NCBI GenBank assembly: GCA_947479475.1
Contig: CANJZW010000036.1
Coordinates: forward strand, 1-42,714
Length of the DNA stretch: 42,714 nucleotides
Source of the DNA: Chthoniobacteraceae bacterium
Lineage (GTDB): Bacteria > Verrucomicrobiota > Verrucomicrobiia > Chthoniobacterales > Chthoniobacteraceae
Direction: 5' to 3'
The position numbers were made by a program, and so were the translations under genes. Position 1 is the stretch's first letter, and every line of letters starts with the position of its first letter. Positions 8,982 to 18,948 of this stretch are shown here, piece after piece. The notes below the pieces were generated by a model. That model saw nothing but the letters and a program-made list of their open reading frames with translations, was not told the origin of the DNA and ran no database searches.

Positions 8982-10304
8982 TTACAGTGCAGGCAGACAC
9001 ATGGCTCTCAGCCTTTCAAGACCTGCATCGGAGGGAAACGCTCGGAGACCCAGTTCGACAGTACGCAGGGCTGGTTCGCGCGCCCCCGCTTCTAATTGGC
9101 TGACGGCCATAAACCGGTGCCACAAGCCGCTCCCTCCATTTGGAAGCGCGGCAAGAGCCAGGGCGGCATCCTCACCAGCGCTTTGAAGGTGCCCTCTGGA
9201 GGAACTTAGCTGGATGAGTTTTGTGTATAAACCTTCCTCCGTGGGATTGGCTTGAATGGCCCGCAGCAGGGTGCCCCGCGCCGCCTCTGGAAATCCCAGC
9301 CTAAGCTTCACGTCTGACAGGAGGAGGTGCGGCACTATGTAGCCTGGTTGGATTTCGATCGACCTCTGCAAAAAGACGCAAGCCTCACTCAGCTTGTCCT
9401 GCAGGATCAAGCAGGCCCCCTTGTCCGCAAGCGCCCCCGCGTGCGCCGGTTCTAGGAGAAGAGCTTTTTCAATCCAGTGCAAAGCGTCGTCGAGATCTCC
9501 GCGGTTCCGGTGGCAGGTGGCGGCAGTCAGGAAGACCGTTGCGGGAACGTTTTTTTGAACCCGCGTAAACGCCTCAGCCGCCTTTAAGCAGGATTCCCAT
9601 TTTCCTGCGGCTCTGTACTGCATCATTAAATTAAAAAGCGTTCGAAAATCATTCAGATTTTCTACCGCATCCTTTTCGCAAAGGCTTAGATAGAAGTCTT
9701 TCTTGTAGGTTTGCCTTTGCTCATCCAGCTTTCCAAAGTGGTGCAGGATCGCGGGGGTGACTCCGACGGCCAAACCGCGCGACTCAAAATAAGGGTCGAC
9801 CACTTCGTGTACACGGCCCGAAAATGAGACGTCAGGAAATCGGCGAAAAATGCGCGCGTTGATCACGTAATCCACATAGTGGGTGAATTCGCTTCCGATT
9901 GAATATGCCGAGGTATTCCGGACGGGTAAAACGTCCAGAATCGTGTGACCTGAGCTGCGTAGATAGTTGCGCATGCAGATGCGGAATGCCTGGTTCCCAT
10001 CTTCAGTGAGAGCGGACCGGATGACCCCGTGGTCCGTGGGGTCGATGGCTTCGTCCGCATCGAGGGCGAGAACCCAGTCTCCGCGGCAATGCGCGATGCT
10101 GGCGTTGCGGGCCGCCGCGAAGTCGTCCACCCAGTCAAAATGAAACACTTTCGCCCCAAATTCTCTGGCGATTGCGACGGTGCGGTCGGTGGAACCCGTA
10201 TCGACGACGATGATTTCCTCCGCCAGCCCCTGAACGGAAGAGAGGCACCGAGGGAGGTTTTTCTCCTCGTTCTTAACGATCATTGCAATACTCAGGGACA
10301 TCAT
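8982..10304 (-). CDS. Family 2 glycosyltransferase with C-terminal TPR repeats
   Basis: 440 residues. The N-terminal half is a GT-A glycosyltransferase of family 2: SLSIAMIVKNEEKNLPRCL, IIVVDTGSTDRTVAIA and the metal/nucleotide-sugar DxD motif (LALDADE, D82-A-D84). The C-terminal part (about 220-440) is alpha-helical with tetratricopeptide-like repeats (ALHWIEKALLLEPAHAGALA, ACVFLQRSIEIQPGYIVPHL). This architecture (GT2 plus TPR) is seen in SunS-like and related enzymes that modify proteins or build surface glycans. The acceptor is not predictable. Two consecutive ATG codons (10304 and 10301) are equally possible starts. No transmembrane segment is seen, so it is probably cytoplasmic. Confidence 0.9.
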   Translation of the reverse strand: MMSLSIAMIVKNEEKNLPRCLSSVQGLAEEIIVVDTGSTDRTVAIAREFGAKVFHFDWVDDFAAARNASIAHCRGDWVLALDADEAIDPTDHGVIRSALTEDGNQAFRICMRNYLRSSGHTILDVLPVRNTSAYSIGSEFTHYVDYVINARIFRRFPDVSFSGRVHEVVDPYFESRGLAVGVTPAILHHFGKLDEQRQTYKKDFYLSLCEKDAVENLNDFRTLFNLMMQYRAAGKWESCLKAAEAFTRVQKNVPATVFLTAATCHRNRGDLDDALHWIEKALLLEPAHAGALADKGACLILQDKLSEACVFLQRSIEIQPGYIVPHLLLSDVKLRLGFPEAARGTLLRAIQANPTEEGLYTKLIQLSSSRGHLQSAGEDAALALAALPNGGSGLWHRFMAVSQLEAGAREPALRTVELGLRAFPSDAGLERLRAMCLPAL

Positions 10305-10510
10305 AATTGAAGGCTATAACGAGGGGAGTCTCTTTAATTGCAGCGATGGGGTGGCAAGCCGATTTTGATTGAGCTGAATAACGGCGCCGCAAAAGGCCAC
10401 GGCACTTATTTTTGAGCCAAATTTAATACGTACGCAAACCAGTCTATGAATAAATTTCTAATGCAAAGAGGAGAAAATTTGTCGTTACCTCTCCCGTCGA
10501 CTCCCCTATG

Positions 10511-10516
10511 AGGAGG
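10511..10516 (+). promoter_or_regulatory. Strong ribosome binding site for the DUF47 gene
   Basis: AGGAGG, five bases before the ATG at 10522. It is one of the few textbook Shine-Dalgarno sequences in the window and fixes the start of the downstream gene against an out-of-frame ATG at 10508. Confidence 0.75.
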
Positions 10517-10521
10517 TTTGT

Positions 10522-11160
10522 ATGTCCCTTTTCCAAAAACTTCTCGGTAAAGATGACCGTTTTTACAGCCTCCTGGACCAAAGCGCCGCGTGTGTGGCTC
10601 AGGCCGCCGGAATTTTGCACAAACTCAGCGCGCAGATTGAGCTGCCGGCAGCCAATGCTTTGCTGGCGGAGATCGGGCAGGTGCGGCGTCAAAACAAGCA
10701 GTTTTCGCTGGAGGTGACCGAGGCGGTTTGCAAAACGTTTGTCACCCCTCTGGAGCGCGAGGACATCGAGGCGGTTTCACGGGCGCTGTACAAAATCACT
10801 AAGAACATCGAAAAAACAGCGGAACGGCTGATGATCTGTCCGCCAGGCACTCACACCGAGACGCTCACCCAGCAGGTGCAGCTGCTGGAGCAGGCCACCC
10901 AGTTGATTGTCAAAATGGTGGCTTCTTTACGGTCCCAGTTGCATGCGGAATTGATTCGCGAAAGTTACGAGCGGATTCAGGCCATCGAGGGGGATGCGGA
11001 CAAGGTGATGAACCAACTTCTCTACACGCTCTACCATAGCGAGGCCGATGCCCGGTCGGTTGTCTTCTTCAAAGACATCTACGAACTGCTGGAAAAGGGC
11101 ATCGACCGGTGTCGCGACACGGGTTCGGCGCTGTTTGAGATCGTCCTTAAAAACTCCTAG
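10522..11160 (+). CDS. DUF47 family (PhoU-like) phosphate transport accessory protein
   Basis: 212 residues, all-helical, beginning FQKLLGKDDRFYSLLDQSAACV, the usual start of DUF47/PhoU-like proteins (family YkaA/Pit accessory protein). The helical repeats contain the acidic positions typical of PhoU-like metal binding (FVTPLEREDIEAVSRALYKI; RIQAIEGDADKVMNQLLY; DIYELLEKGIDRCRDTG). These proteins are encoded with PiT transporters and are thought to modulate their activity. The PiT gene starts 23 bases downstream on the same strand, supporting a two-gene operon. Confidence 0.9.
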   Translation: MSLFQKLLGKDDRFYSLLDQSAACVAQAAGILHKLSAQIELPAANALLAEIGQVRRQNKQFSLEVTEAVCKTFVTPLEREDIEAVSRALYKITKNIEKTAERLMICPPGTHTETLTQQVQLLEQATQLIVKMVASLRSQLHAELIRESYERIQAIEGDADKVMNQLLYTLYHSEADARSVVFFKDIYELLEKGIDRCRDTGSALFEIVLKNS

Positions 11161-11183
11161 CGGCTGCGTCTCCACCCTTTTTT

Positions 11184-12260
11184 ATGGGCCTGCTTCTGAC
11201 GGTTTTGATTGTGGCGTTGGTGTTTGAATACATTAACGGCTTCCACGATACCGCAAACTCGATTGCCACGGTGGTTTCCACCAAGGTCCTGCATCCACGG
11301 CAGGCCATTTTTCTGGCGACGTTCACCAACCTGGCCGGCGCTCTTGTGGGGACGGCCGTCGCCAAAACCATCACCTCCGGGCTGGTGGACGCCAAGTTTA
11401 TGGGGCCCGAGACGATTATCTGCGCTCTGCTAGGGGCGATTCTCTGGAACCTGCTCACTTGGTGGTTCGGCCTTCCGTCCAGCTCCTCTCACGCTCTTGT
11501 GGGGGGCCTATGCGGGGCGACGCTTGCCTCCGCCCACGGTGACTGGAGCGCCATCATCTGGTCGAAGGTGGTCGAAGGCGGGCCGTGGTGGAAAAACTCG
11601 GGGATTCTTTACAAGGTGATTTTCCCGATGCTTCTCTCGCCTGTGGTCGGGCTGGTTGTGGGGTTCCTGATCATGACGCTTCTGTATTTGCTGCTCGCGC
11701 GGGCGCGTCCTGCGTTTGTGGCCTCGTTTTTTGGGAAGGGACAGCTGCTGAGCGCCGCTTTTATGGGCTGGAGCCACGGGAGCAACGATGCTCAAAAGAC
11801 GATGGGGATCATTGCGCTAGCCCTCGCGGCCGCCACCAAAGCCGGCACGCTGGACAACACGCCGGCCTTTCTGAGTTTCCTGCGGGTGGACAGCGCCGCG
11901 GCAGCCATCCCAGTTTGGATCAAGGTTGTCTGCGCCGTTGTGATGGCGGCGGGCACCGCGGCCGGAGGATGGCGGATCATCAAAACGATGGGCCATAAAA
12001 TGGTCAGACTTCTGCCGGTGCACGGTTTTGCCGCGGAGACTACTGGCGCAGCCGTCCTGAGTGTGGCGGCCCACTACGGAATGCCGGTATCCACCACCCA
12101 CGCGATTACCACGAGTATCATGGGGGTTGGGTGCGCCAAAAGTTTCTCCGCCCTCGATTTGAGTGTCATCCGCCGGATTCTCTGGGCCTGGGTATTGACG
12201 CTTCCCGTCACCGCCTTGCTGGGATGGTTGATTCAACGGCTCTGGCTCCTGTGTGCGTGA
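11184..12260 (+). CDS. PiT-family inorganic phosphate transporter
   Basis: 358 residues, polytopic membrane protein. It carries both inverted PiT signature copies: NGFHDTANSIATVVST near the N-terminus (about 18-33) and MGWSHGSNDAQKTMGIIAL (about 194-211). Other family markers are FGLPSSSSHALVGGLCGA and a late MPVSTTHAITTSIMGVG. PiT proteins import phosphate, often as a metal-phosphate complex, driven by H+ or Na+. Placement directly after DUF47 is the usual pairing. I saw no clear Pho-box-like sequence in 10305-10510. The length is within the range of the shorter bacterial members. Confidence 0.94.
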   Translation: MGLLLTVLIVALVFEYINGFHDTANSIATVVSTKVLHPRQAIFLATFTNLAGALVGTAVAKTITSGLVDAKFMGPETIICALLGAILWNLLTWWFGLPSSSSHALVGGLCGATLASAHGDWSAIIWSKVVEGGPWWKNSGILYKVIFPMLLSPVVGLVVGFLIMTLLYLLLARARPAFVASFFGKGQLLSAAFMGWSHGSNDAQKTMGIIALALAAATKAGTLDNTPAFLSFLRVDSAAAAIPVWIKVVCAVVMAAGTAAGGWRIIKTMGHKMVRLLPVHGFAAETTGAAVLSVAAHYGMPVSTTHAITTSIMGVGCAKSFSALDLSVIRRILWAWVLTLPVTALLGWLIQRLWLLCA

Positions 12261-12360
12261 GGCGTTTTGGGACCGGGTTATTGGGGAGGCGCCTCTTCCT
12301 CCGGCGCAGTCTTGACCGGGTGTGGCTGGCCTCTAATCTGAATGGAGTTTCTCCCCCCCG

Positions 12361-13530
12361 ATGAAAATTTCACCTGTCCGCGGTACAAACCGGCTGTTTG
12401 GCCGAGTCGGGTCAGCCTTCGCTATCGCTTTGTGTCTTTATGCGATTCCGTGTCGCGCCCCAGCAGGGTCGGATCTGGTTTCAAAACTCGAGCCTGCGGT
12501 GGAAAAGGGGGTGCTCTCGGGAGCCGTTGTTTTGGTCGCACAAGCGGACAAGGTTCTTGCGTTGGAGGCTGTTGGTTTTTCGGACCTTTCGACTCGGAAA
12601 TCGATGCAAGGTGATGACTTATTTTGGATCGCATCCATGTCCAAGGCCGTCACGGCTGCAGCCTTCATGATTCTTGTGGATGAGGGACGGGTGAAATTGG
12701 ACGACCCCGTTCAAAAGTTCATTCCTGAGTTTGCCACTTTGAAAGTTGCCGATTCGGGCGGTTCGCTTACGCCACCGGTCCACCCTGTCCTTGTTCGGGA
12801 AATTTTGAGCCACACCGGCGGGCTGCGGTTTTTAAATAGCAAGGACCGTCAAAAGATAGACTCGGTCCCGTTGGCCGTTTCTATCGAGCACAACCTGCTT
12901 GAACCGCTGGTTCACCAACCGGGGACGGAGTACCTCTATTCCAACGAGGGGACGGACACGGCAGGACGAATCATCGAGGTGGTGGCCGGCATCCCTTACG
13001 AACAATTTTTACAGGAAAGGTTATTCGGGCCGCTGGGGATGAAAGACACCACGTTTACGCCCACGCCGCTCCAACTCAAGCGACTCGCCAAGAGTTACAA
13101 AACCAATCCCGAAACCAAACAGTTGGAGGAAGTCCAGATTCCCTATCTGACCTATCCGCTCGACGCTCCGGGCCGTTACCCAGCGCCAGGGGGCGGATTG
13201 TTTTCTACGGCTACCGATGTGGCGCGTTTTTGTCTGATGCTAGCCAATGGCGGGGTGTTGGAGGGTAAAACTTACCTTTCCAAAGAGGCAGTGAACCAAA
13301 TGACCATCAAGCAGACGGGGGAAGCCGTGGCCGAAAAGTATGGATTCTGTCTTAAGGTTGAAGGCGCGGGAGTCTTTGGGCACGGAGGAGCGTTCCAGAC
13401 TTCGATGATGGTGGAGTACGGAATTGTCCGGGTATTTCTGGTCCAGCACACGGGCAAGTGGGCGGAGGGAGATCCAGGAGCCGATTTTTCAAGGGCAGTG
13501 AGAGCTCTTTATCCATCGCGGAACCCCTAG
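12361..13530 (+). CDS. Secreted serine hydrolase, class C beta-lactamase/esterase family
   Basis: 389 residues with an N-terminal hydrophobic export signal (RVGSAFAIALCLYAIPCRA). The three catalytic motifs of the penicillin-binding/class C beta-lactamase fold are intact: SxxK (S92-M-S-K95), YxN (Y193-S-N195) and HGG (341-343, in place of KTG). HGG is common in the esterase/EstB-like and carboxylesterase members, so an esterase or peptidase acting on the envelope or an extracellular substrate is more likely than antibiotic resistance. A run of seven C precedes the ATG and no Shine-Dalgarno is evident. It starts 100 bases after the PiT gene and may be separately transcribed. Confidence 0.9.
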   Translation: MKISPVRGTNRLFGRVGSAFAIALCLYAIPCRAPAGSDLVSKLEPAVEKGVLSGAVVLVAQADKVLALEAVGFSDLSTRKSMQGDDLFWIASMSKAVTAAAFMILVDEGRVKLDDPVQKFIPEFATLKVADSGGSLTPPVHPVLVREILSHTGGLRFLNSKDRQKIDSVPLAVSIEHNLLEPLVHQPGTEYLYSNEGTDTAGRIIEVVAGIPYEQFLQERLFGPLGMKDTTFTPTPLQLKRLAKSYKTNPETKQLEEVQIPYLTYPLDAPGRYPAPGGGLFSTATDVARFCLMLANGGVLEGKTYLSKEAVNQMTIKQTGEAVAEKYGFCLKVEGAGVFGHGGAFQTSMMVEYGIVRVFLVQHTGKWAEGDPGADFSRAVRALYPSRNP

Positions 13531-13685
13531 TGTCCAAGTGAGACCCTGCGTTGTGGGGGGCAACGCGCGAAAGTTGCCGAGGTCGCTGCCGCCTTGAGAA
13601 ACTCGGCTCGGCTAACCCGGAATCGGGACTGGAGGATGCAATTGGAGAACGGTGACAGCAGGGGGTGCGAGTCCGATTCGGGGAC

Positions 13686-14420
13686 CTACCTGTCCCTGTC
13701 ACGGTTGTCTTCTGCGATTTTTTTGAAAGCGACCATTCGAGTATTTCTGGTCTTCAGGAATGGCTCTTGAAGGATGGTCTTGAGATCCTCTTCCGTAAAA
13801 AGGCGGCTGACCGGTTTGCGCACAAGGCTGAGGAGGCGGCGGAGCCATGGGTTTGGAAGGGTTTCACTCACGGAGGCGTACTCCTCATAGCAGGGTAAGG
13901 TGTTGAGGAAATCAACGGCACACCGGGCCGGGGTTCGAGAGAGGGAGTCCAGGACGAGATAGCCGCCGAGTCGGAGCAGGCGGGTAGCGTAGAAACAGTC
14001 CAAAAGGGCGTGGTCAAAGGTTTGAGAGCCTTCGACGAATACAAAGTCGAACTGGCCCTTTTCCTCCTGTAGCAGGAGGGGCAGGGCGAATTCTGATTTG
14101 GTTTCAATCAGTTCAAAGGCGTCAAACTCGGCGGCATCCAGATTTTGGATGCCAACTCCGTCCCAAAGCGTGTTTTGGAGGGGATCGATGATGGTGTGCC
14201 AGGCGTCCTCCCGGCCGTTTGTGGCGGCGCAGATGTGGAGGGAGGGCAGGCCGTAGGCGCAGCCGATTTCGAGGGTTTTTTTCACCGAAGCATCCGCCCG
14301 GATGAGGTTGTAGACAAACAGGCCCTCCTGACGGTTGATCGGGGAATGCAGCTTGTGGATTCTACCGCTTTTGCCCGTGACTGTTCCCGTTTTTTGAATG
14401 CTGTCGATGACCTTGTTCAT
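13686..14420 (-). CDS. Class I SAM-dependent methyltransferase (Methyltransf_24-like)
   Basis: 244 residues. The Rossmann-fold motif I is LEIGCAYGLPSLHI (50-63); a later acidic strand reads FDFVFVEGSQTFDHALLD, followed by RLLRLGGYLVLDSLSR, the order seen in Methyltransf_24 enzymes. The substrate cannot be told; family members methylate small molecules, sugars or act in cephalosporin/glycan tailoring. It is transcribed away from the rhomboid gene with a 115-base divergent spacer. Intergenic 13531-13685 holds only a short GCGTTG/CAACGC hairpin (13548-13566) without a T run. Confidence 0.85.
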   Translation of the reverse strand: MNKVIDSIQKTGTVTGKSGRIHKLHSPINRQEGLFVYNLIRADASVKKTLEIGCAYGLPSLHICAATNGREDAWHTIIDPLQNTLWDGVGIQNLDAAEFDAFELIETKSEFALPLLLQEEKGQFDFVFVEGSQTFDHALLDCFYATRLLRLGGYLVLDSLSRTPARCAVDFLNTLPCYEEYASVSETLPNPWLRRLLSLVRKPVSRLFTEEDLKTILQEPFLKTRNTRMVAFKKIAEDNRDRDR

Positions 14421-14535
14421 AAGACGCGCGGCGGCCTCTTTTCTATGGGAATCGGGCTGAAGTGCTCAAAAGACGCCGCCGAGATGGAATCCCGCGCTTC
14501 TTTGGTGGGGGGCGAGTGTGTAGCGTGTCGTCGTT

Positions 14536-15459
14536 GTGGGAGAGTTTCCTGAAAATACCGCCCCGTTTGGGGTTGCGCTCCGTCGTTTTGCAAAGCTTGC
14601 GGACGCACGGGAGAGGGGTCTTGTTTTGTCCGCTAGCGGCCTAATTCATGCGATCGCTAGAGACGGGGAGGAGTGGGTTTTGTGGCTGGCTCCGGAGGAT
14701 ATTCCACGCGCATTTACCGAGTTGGAGGCCTACGAGGAGGAGCTGGAGGCTGCGGCTAAACGCCCGGTGGAGGAGGCGCCGCCGGAGCGGGTGGCATATT
14801 GGTCGGTGCCGCTGGTGGCGCTTGTGATCGTAGGGTTTGCTGCCTTACAGGCGGAGGGAGGGGAGGCGTGGCGGAACGCGGGGATTCTTTCCTCCGAGTT
14901 GGCTGTGGGGCGAGGGGAGTGGTGGCGCACGGTGACCGCGTTGACGCTGCATGGGGATGTTCCGCACGTGGTGGCGAATCTCTGGGCGGGGCTGCTTTTT
15001 GGAGCGTTGCTACTGGCTTCTTTTGGGCAGGGTCTGGCGTGGCTGATGATTTTGGTCTCGGGAGCGCTGGGCAATGCGCTGACGGCCTGGGCGTATTATC
15101 CTCAGGAGCACCGTAGTCTTGGGGCTTCCACGGCGGTGTTTGGGGCGCTGGGTTTGCTGGTGGGGGACGCGTTGGGGCGGCTTTTGCAGCGCCGGTCGGG
15201 GCGCACTTGGTGGCTCTGGGTGCTGCCCTTGGGGGCGGGTGTTGCGCTGCTCGCCTTCCTTGGAGCGGGGGAGGGCAAGGCCAACGTGGATGTCCTGGCG
15301 CATCTCTGGGGTTTTGTCGCCGGCCTGCCGCTGGGCGCGGGGGTGGCGCTGACCAAGCCAGCCCCCAATAACCTCTGTTTGCAAGGCGCTTGTGGGTTGG
15401 GAGCTGCTGGGATTTTGGCGCTGGCCTGGTTCCTTGCCCGCTCGCACGGCCTCTGTTGA
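14536..15459 (+). CDS. Rhomboid family intramembrane serine protease
   Basis: 307 residues, probable GTG start at 14536. A soluble N-terminal part (about 1-88, charged, EAYEEELEAAAKRPVEEAPP) precedes the rhomboid membrane core. Catalytic features are present: LTLHGDVPHVVAN with H144 and N148 (oxyanion side), the serine motif GASTAVFGALG with S198, and the base H256 in VDVLAHLWGFVAG. These correspond to the Ser-His dyad of GlpG-type proteases, so the enzyme should be active. It cleaves transmembrane substrates inside the inner membrane; the substrate is unknown. Spacing to ileS is 57 bases, so cotranscription is possible. Confidence 0.9.
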   Translation: MGEFPENTAPFGVALRRFAKLADARERGLVLSASGLIHAIARDGEEWVLWLAPEDIPRAFTELEAYEEELEAAAKRPVEEAPPERVAYWSVPLVALVIVGFAALQAEGGEAWRNAGILSSELAVGRGEWWRTVTALTLHGDVPHVVANLWAGLLFGALLLASFGQGLAWLMILVSGALGNALTAWAYYPQEHRSLGASTAVFGALGLLVGDALGRLLQRRSGRTWWLWVLPLGAGVALLAFLGAGEGKANVDVLAHLWGFVAGLPLGAGVALTKPAPNNLCLQGACGLGAAGILALAWFLARSHGLC

Positions 15460-15516
15460 CCGTTGTCCCGTTGCGGTCTACGCTTTTCCCCCCTCCGCTA
15501 ACCGCCCTTTCCTGTC

Positions 15517-18306
15517 ATGAGCCAGAATTACAAAGACACCCTGCTGCTGCCCAAAACCGAATTTCCGATGAAAGCGGATTTGGTCAAACGGGAGCCCGAA
15601 CGCCTTAAACGTTGGGAGGAAGAGGGTTTGTACGAACAGATTTTGGAAGCCCGCAAGGGTTTACCTTCCTTCGTGCTCCACGACGGCCCGCCCTTTGCCA
15701 ATGGCGACGTCCACATGGGCACCGCATTAAACAAGATTCTCAAGGATCTGATTGTGAAGTCCCGCAGCATGGCTGGCTTTCGCGCTCCGTTTGTCCCCGG
15801 CTGGGACTGCCACGGATTGCCGATTGAATTTAAAGTCGTCAAGCAGGCGCAGGGCCTCGCCCCGGCAGAAATCCGGCGCCGCTCGGCGGAGTACGCTCTG
15901 AAGTACGTGGACATTCAGAGGGGCCAGTTTCGCCGTTTGGGAGTGTTGGGGTCGTGGGACAAGCCGTATTTGACGATGGACGCCGCCTACGAGGCGGACG
16001 TCCTGCGCGCCTTCGCCGGCCTTTTGGAAAAGGGCCTCGTTTATCAGAGTAAAAAGCCGGTCTACTGGAGCACTGGAGCCCAGACCGCGCTGGCAGAGGC
16101 TGAAGTGGAGTACGCCGACCGCGAAGATCCGGCGATATACGTCGAATTTCCCCTAGTGAGCGGCCCGCTCGCGGGGCGCGCCTCCATGGTGATCTGGACG
16201 ACCACCCCGTGGACTCTGCCCGCCAATGTGGCCATCGCGCTACACCCGAGGGAGCGCTATTTTGTCGGTCGTTTTGAAGTAGGCGGACGTACCCGCACGC
16301 TGGTGGTTGCGGAAAAATTGCTGGAAGCCTTTGTGGCCGCCACCGGGGCTGTGGCCGTGGAGGATCCTGCCGCTGTGTCTCCGGAGGAGCTGCCTTCAGG
16401 AGTGGGCGACCTGCCGCTGCCCGCTGGAATTTTAAGCGTCACCACGGGGGGCGAACTGGCCGGTTCTGAAGCGCAACACCCTTTTCTTCCCCGAACCTCC
16501 TTGCTGATTACGGCGGAGTTTGTGACCACAGAATCCGGTACGGGCCAGGTGCATGTGGCCCCCGGGCACGGGGCGGACGATTACAATGCGGGGATGCAGC
16601 ACGGCTTGCCGGTGCTTTCCCCCGTGGACGACCACGGCCGCCTCACTGCCGATGCCGGCGTGCCGGCTTGGGAGGGGGTCAATGTTTTTGAAGCCAACAA
16701 GCTGGTGGTCGCGCACCTGGCTGAACTGGGTTTTTTGGTGGGGGAACACGTTTACAAGCACAGCTATCCACACTGTTGGCGCTCAAAAACGCCTATTGTT
16801 TTCCGCGCGGTAGAGCAGCTTTTCATCCGGGTCGAAGCGATCCGGGCGGGCGCCATGGAGGCCATCAACGGGGTGGAGTGGTTGCCGCAGTGGGGCAAGA
16901 ACCGCATGGGCGGTACCGTGGAGGCCCGGGCGGACTGGTGCATCTCCCGCCAGCGCACCTGGGGCGTTCCCGTGCCGGTTTTTTACACCCCGGAAGGCGC
17001 GCCGCTTTTGGACGCCGGCACCGCTTTGAAACTCGCGGACATCGTCGAAACGCGCGGCACCAACGTTTGGTTTGAGCAGGACGATGCCTGGTGGTGCTCC
17101 GAGTTGGGCCTGCCCGAGGGCACGATGCGCCGGATGGATACGCTGGACGTGTGGATCGACTCCGGGGTCTCCCACCAGGCCGTGTTGCGCCGCCACCCGG
17201 AACTCCGCTTTCCCGCCGACGTTTATATTGAGGCGACCGACCAGCACCGTGGCTGGTTTCAGTCCTCGCTGTTGACCTCCGTGGCGCTCACGGGCGAGGC
17301 CCCGTATCGCACCGTGGTCACGCATGGGTTTGTCGTGGACAAGGACACGCGCAAAAAGGTGTCCAAATCCGCGCAAGGCACCTACGTCAAGCCGATGGAC
17401 GCCGCTCATTTCGTGGACAAATACGGCGCGGATGTGGTGCGTTTGTGGGCTTCTAGTGTCGAATTTACGCATGAGGTGCCGTTTTCAGAGGAGTCCTTTT
17501 CCCTGCTCACCGACGCCTACCGCCAGTTCCGCAACGTCCTGCGGATCCTGCTCGCAAACCTGCACGATATGCCTGCCGAAGGCGCCTCTCTTGAGGGGGC
17601 AACCACGGTGGATCGCTGGTTGCTGAGTCGCCTGCAGACGGTCATTGCGCAATGTCGCGAGGCCTATACGGCGTATGATTTCCGAAAGGTATTCCAGACG
17701 TTGAACCAGTTTTGCACGGTCGACTTGTCCGCTCTTTACGTCGACATGACCAAGAACCGGCTTTACTGCGATCCCGCGAATTCTCCCAAACGGCGAGCGA
17801 CTCAGGCGGTCATGGCGCTGGCCTTCGACGCGGTGTGCCGTCTGTTGGCGCCGATTCTCGTGTATACTGCGGACGAGGCGTGGGAGCACGCGGGCTGTAA
17901 GGGGTCGGTGCATCTGACTCTGTTCCCTGAACCCGAGCCTGCCCTGCGCGATGAGGCGGCGGAGAAACGTTTTGAACAGTGGCTGGGTTTGCGCGCGGTG
18001 ATCGCGCAAGCGCTTGAGCCGGCTCGTCAGCAGAAGCTCATTGGCAACGCCCAGGAGGCGGAGGTCGAGTTGGAGATCAGTGACGATGCCGTTTTCGCGG
18101 GTACGGTGGGCATGGGCGAGGAACTCGAGGAGGTTCTTATTTTAAGTCACCTCGAGATTCGACAGGGACCAACGACGCACGCCCAGGTGCGCCGCAACCC
18201 CAATGCCAAGTGTTCCCGTTGTTGGCGGCACAAACCGGCGGTGGGCCGTTCGATGGTGTTTCCGGAGCTGTGCGAACCGTGTCAGACTGTCATGGCAGGC
18301 GTATGA
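15517..18306 (+). CDS. ileS: Isoleucyl-tRNA synthetase
   Basis: 929 residues, the usual length. It charges tRNA-Ile with isoleucine in the cytoplasm. Signature one is HMGT (66-69, a HIGH variant) in [20 protein letters not shown]; the flanking [17 protein letters not shown] is diagnostic. Signature two is KVSKS (614-618, a KMSKS variant). A CP1 editing domain lies between ([34 protein letters not shown]). The C-terminal zinc finger has C899, C902, C919 and C922. The last bases of the gene contain the ATG of lspA (ATGA overlap at 18303-18306), so the two are translationally coupled; ileS-lspA linkage is known in many bacteria. Confidence 0.97.
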   Translation: MSQNYKDTLLLPKTEFPMKADLVKREPERLKRWEEEGLYEQILEARKGLPSFVLHDGPPFANGDVHMGTALNKILKDLIVKSRSMAGFRAPFVPGWDCHGLPIEFKVVKQAQGLAPAEIRRRSAEYALKYVDIQRGQFRRLGVLGSWDKPYLTMDAAYEADVLRAFAGLLEKGLVYQSKKPVYWSTGAQTALAEAEVEYADREDPAIYVEFPLVSGPLAGRASMVIWTTTPWTLPANVAIALHPRERYFVGRFEVGGRTRTLVVAEKLLEAFVAATGAVAVEDPAAVSPEELPSGVGDLPLPAGILSVTTGGELAGSEAQHPFLPRTSLLITAEFVTTESGTGQVHVAPGHGADDYNAGMQHGLPVLSPVDDHGRLTADAGVPAWEGVNVFEANKLVVAHLAELGFLVGEHVYKHSYPHCWRSKTPIVFRAVEQLFIRVEAIRAGAMEAINGVEWLPQWGKNRMGGTVEARADWCISRQRTWGVPVPVFYTPEGAPLLDAGTALKLADIVETRGTNVWFEQDDAWWCSELGLPEGTMRRMDTLDVWIDSGVSHQAVLRRHPELRFPADVYIEATDQHRGWFQSSLLTSVALTGEAPYRTVVTHGFVVDKDTRKKVSKSAQGTYVKPMDAAHFVDKYGADVVRLWASSVEFTHEVPFSEESFSLLTDAYRQFRNVLRILLANLHDMPAEGASLEGATTVDRWLLSRLQTVIAQCREAYTAYDFRKVFQTLNQFCTVDLSALYVDMTKNRLYCDPANSPKRRATQAVMALAFDAVCRLLAPILVYTADEAWEHAGCKGSVHLTLFPEPEPALRDEAAEKRFEQWLGLRAVIAQALEPARQQKLIGNAQEAEVELEISDDAVFAGTVGMGEELEEVLILSHLEIRQGPTTHAQVRRNPNAKCSRCWRHKPAVGRSMVFPELCEPCQTVMAGV

Positions 18307-18905
18307 GTGAATCCCGTTCACCAGAAAGTCCCTCAGGCGCTGTGGAGGCGCCAGTTTCTCTTTCAGCGCCGCCGAAGTGCTGCAGCGGCGCTTGGTTTGC
18401 GGCCGCAGCGTCGGTGCTTTTTCTCTATTTGCTGGACCAAGCCACGAAGCTTTGGACGGCGGGGCTGGATTTGCAGCGACCGGGCTGGCCGACCCTCCCG
18501 CAGCACGTCGAGTTGGGGGATCACATCCCGGTGATTGCGGGGGTGTTCCACTGGGTGCACTTCAGCAATACGGGCGCGGCGTTTGGGGTGATGCAGGACA
18601 GCAACCGGTTCTTTATTGGACTTTCTCTCGCGGCCTTCGCGGGCCTTTTGTGGGCTCTTAAGCGCAATGTTTTCCCCGGCAAGCTCAATTTTGCCGCTGT
18701 GCTTTTGCTGCTGTCTGGGATTTTGGGTAACTTCACCGACCGTCTTCTCCACGGCTATGTGGTGGATTTTCTGTTGTTTGACTTTGGGTTTCCGCCCTTC
18801 AATCCGTGGCCTGCGTTTAATGTCGCCGACAGCTGCATCTGCGTGGCCGTGGGTTTGCTTCTGCTCGCTTCATTGCAGGAAATGCGGGCGTCAAAGCGCC
18901 CCTAA
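18303..18905 (+). CDS. lspA: Lipoprotein signal peptidase (signal peptidase II)
   Basis: 200 residues from the ATG that overlaps the ileS stop; an in-frame ATG at 18210 lies inside ileS and is not used here. Inner-membrane aspartyl protease that removes the signal peptide of diacylglyceryl-modified prolipoproteins. The conserved NTGAAFGV (about 89-96), [15 protein letters not shown] (142-156) and FNVADSCI (172-179) motifs are present; the catalytic aspartates should be D155 and D176. Hydrophobic segments occur at about 31-46, 104-119, 130-142 and 178-191. The N-terminus carries about 30 extra Ser/Pro-rich residues before the first membrane helix. Confidence 0.95.
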   Translation: MSESRSPESPSGAVEAPVSLSAPPKCCSGAWFAAAASVLFLYLLDQATKLWTAGLDLQRPGWPTLPQHVELGDHIPVIAGVFHWVHFSNTGAAFGVMQDSNRFFIGLSLAAFAGLLWALKRNVFPGKLNFAAVLLLLSGILGNFTDRLLHGYVVDFLLFDFGFPPFNPWPAFNVADSCICVAVGLLLLASLQEMRASKRP

Positions 18906-18948
18906 AAAGGGAGGGAGCGGTCCGCTGCCGTTCTCAAGAGGGGAAGGA

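Noticed and set aside
10305..10510. Pho-box or other phosphate-responsive operator before the DUF47-PiT operon
   Set aside because: I found no pair of CTGTCAT-like direct repeats; the AT-rich stretch alone is not evidence.
12361..13530. Antibiotic-resistance beta-lactamase
   Set aside because: The HGG motif in place of KTG and the general family breadth point to an esterase/peptidase-like member; resistance cannot be claimed.
13548..13566. Hairpin GCGTTG/CAACGC as a terminator of the serine hydrolase gene
   Set aside because: Only six base pairs and no T run after it.
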